Source of the DNA: JAGPUQ01 sp049325095
Lineage (GTDB): Bacteria > Pseudomonadota > Gammaproteobacteria > Pseudomonadales > Porticoccaceae
Length of the DNA: 64,000 nt
Direction: 5' to 3'
Assembly (NCBI GenBank): GCA_049325095.1
Contig: JBMOPO010000037.1
Location: forward strand, 1-64,000
The position numbers and the translations under genes were made by a program. Under the pieces are notes generated by a model. It was given only the letters and a program-made list of their open reading frames with translations, searched no databases and was not told the DNA's origin. Positions 63,926 through 64,000 of this stretch are shown here, piece after piece (the stretch's first letter is position 1; every line of letters begins with the position of its first letter).

Positions 63926-64000
63926 GCCGGGCTCTCCGCGCCACCGCGGCCATGGTCCCCGGCTGGGGCCGGCCGGGCAAGGGGCCGGCAGCCGCGGGCC

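Overview
The window is about 64 kb of high-G+C gammaproteobacterial chromosome. The evidence is conserved gene order: suhB/trmJ, then iscS, then ndk-rlmN-pilF-rodZ-ispG-hisS-yfgM-bamB-der; ubiE-ubiJ-ubiB-hisI-hisE-tatABC; serB beside a FimX-type gene as in pseudomonads; and an epmB/efp-epmA module. Most genes are dense, use many GTG and TTG starts, and overlap by a few bases. A run of 10 N (41253-41262) marks a draft assembly or MAG. I cannot name the genus.

Layout. 75-132: possible IS21-like end. 151-1805: minor pilin, small membrane protein and XRE regulator. 2532-5134: cupin protein and Baeyer-Villiger monooxygenase (BVMO). 5313-5969: PNPOx-like flavoprotein. 6279-13481: three-gene cassette of type III-like methyltransferase, OLD-like ATPase/TOPRIM protein and Res helicase-nuclease. 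13610-24008: catabolic block with enoyl-CoA hydratase, phosphotriesterase-family hydrolase, five tandem class III CoA-transferases, a phosphoribosyltransferase and an SDR. 24049-29028: serB, FimX-like protein and its neighbour. 29050-31678: EF-P and its lysylation enzymes. 31688-35563: cysE, comF, bioB, bioF. 35694-38960: acyl-CoA dehydrogenase, small membrane protein and a sixth CoA-transferase. 38971-44006: ubiquinone/histidine/Tat operon on the minus strand. 44052-46655: OlsF-like acyltransferase and suhB. 46764-59830: the trmJ-to-der housekeeping block with a GGDEF/EAL gene inserted. 59852-63925: priA, rpmE, a secreted nuclease and an unknown membrane protein.

A plausible shared task for the first third is breakdown of a cyclic ketone. 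The BVMO would make a lactone, the phosphotriesterase-family enzyme would open it, the CoA-transferases would activate the acid, and the hydratase and SDR would carry out beta-oxidation steps. The restriction cassette sits inside this block. The order of steps is inference.

The most unusual feature is a family of about 152-bp intergenic elements. There are four full-length copies (5135, 19491, 48865 on the minus strand, 63191) and two internally deleted ones (3148, 50958). Each full copy folds into about five hairpins, with matching near-complementary ends. Paired arms differ between copies by compensatory changes, so the fold appears to be under selection. Four copies begin directly at the TGA stop of the gene upstream. 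Two copies in inverted orientation bracket the GGDEF/EAL gene, at the place where the rest of the isc operon would be expected.
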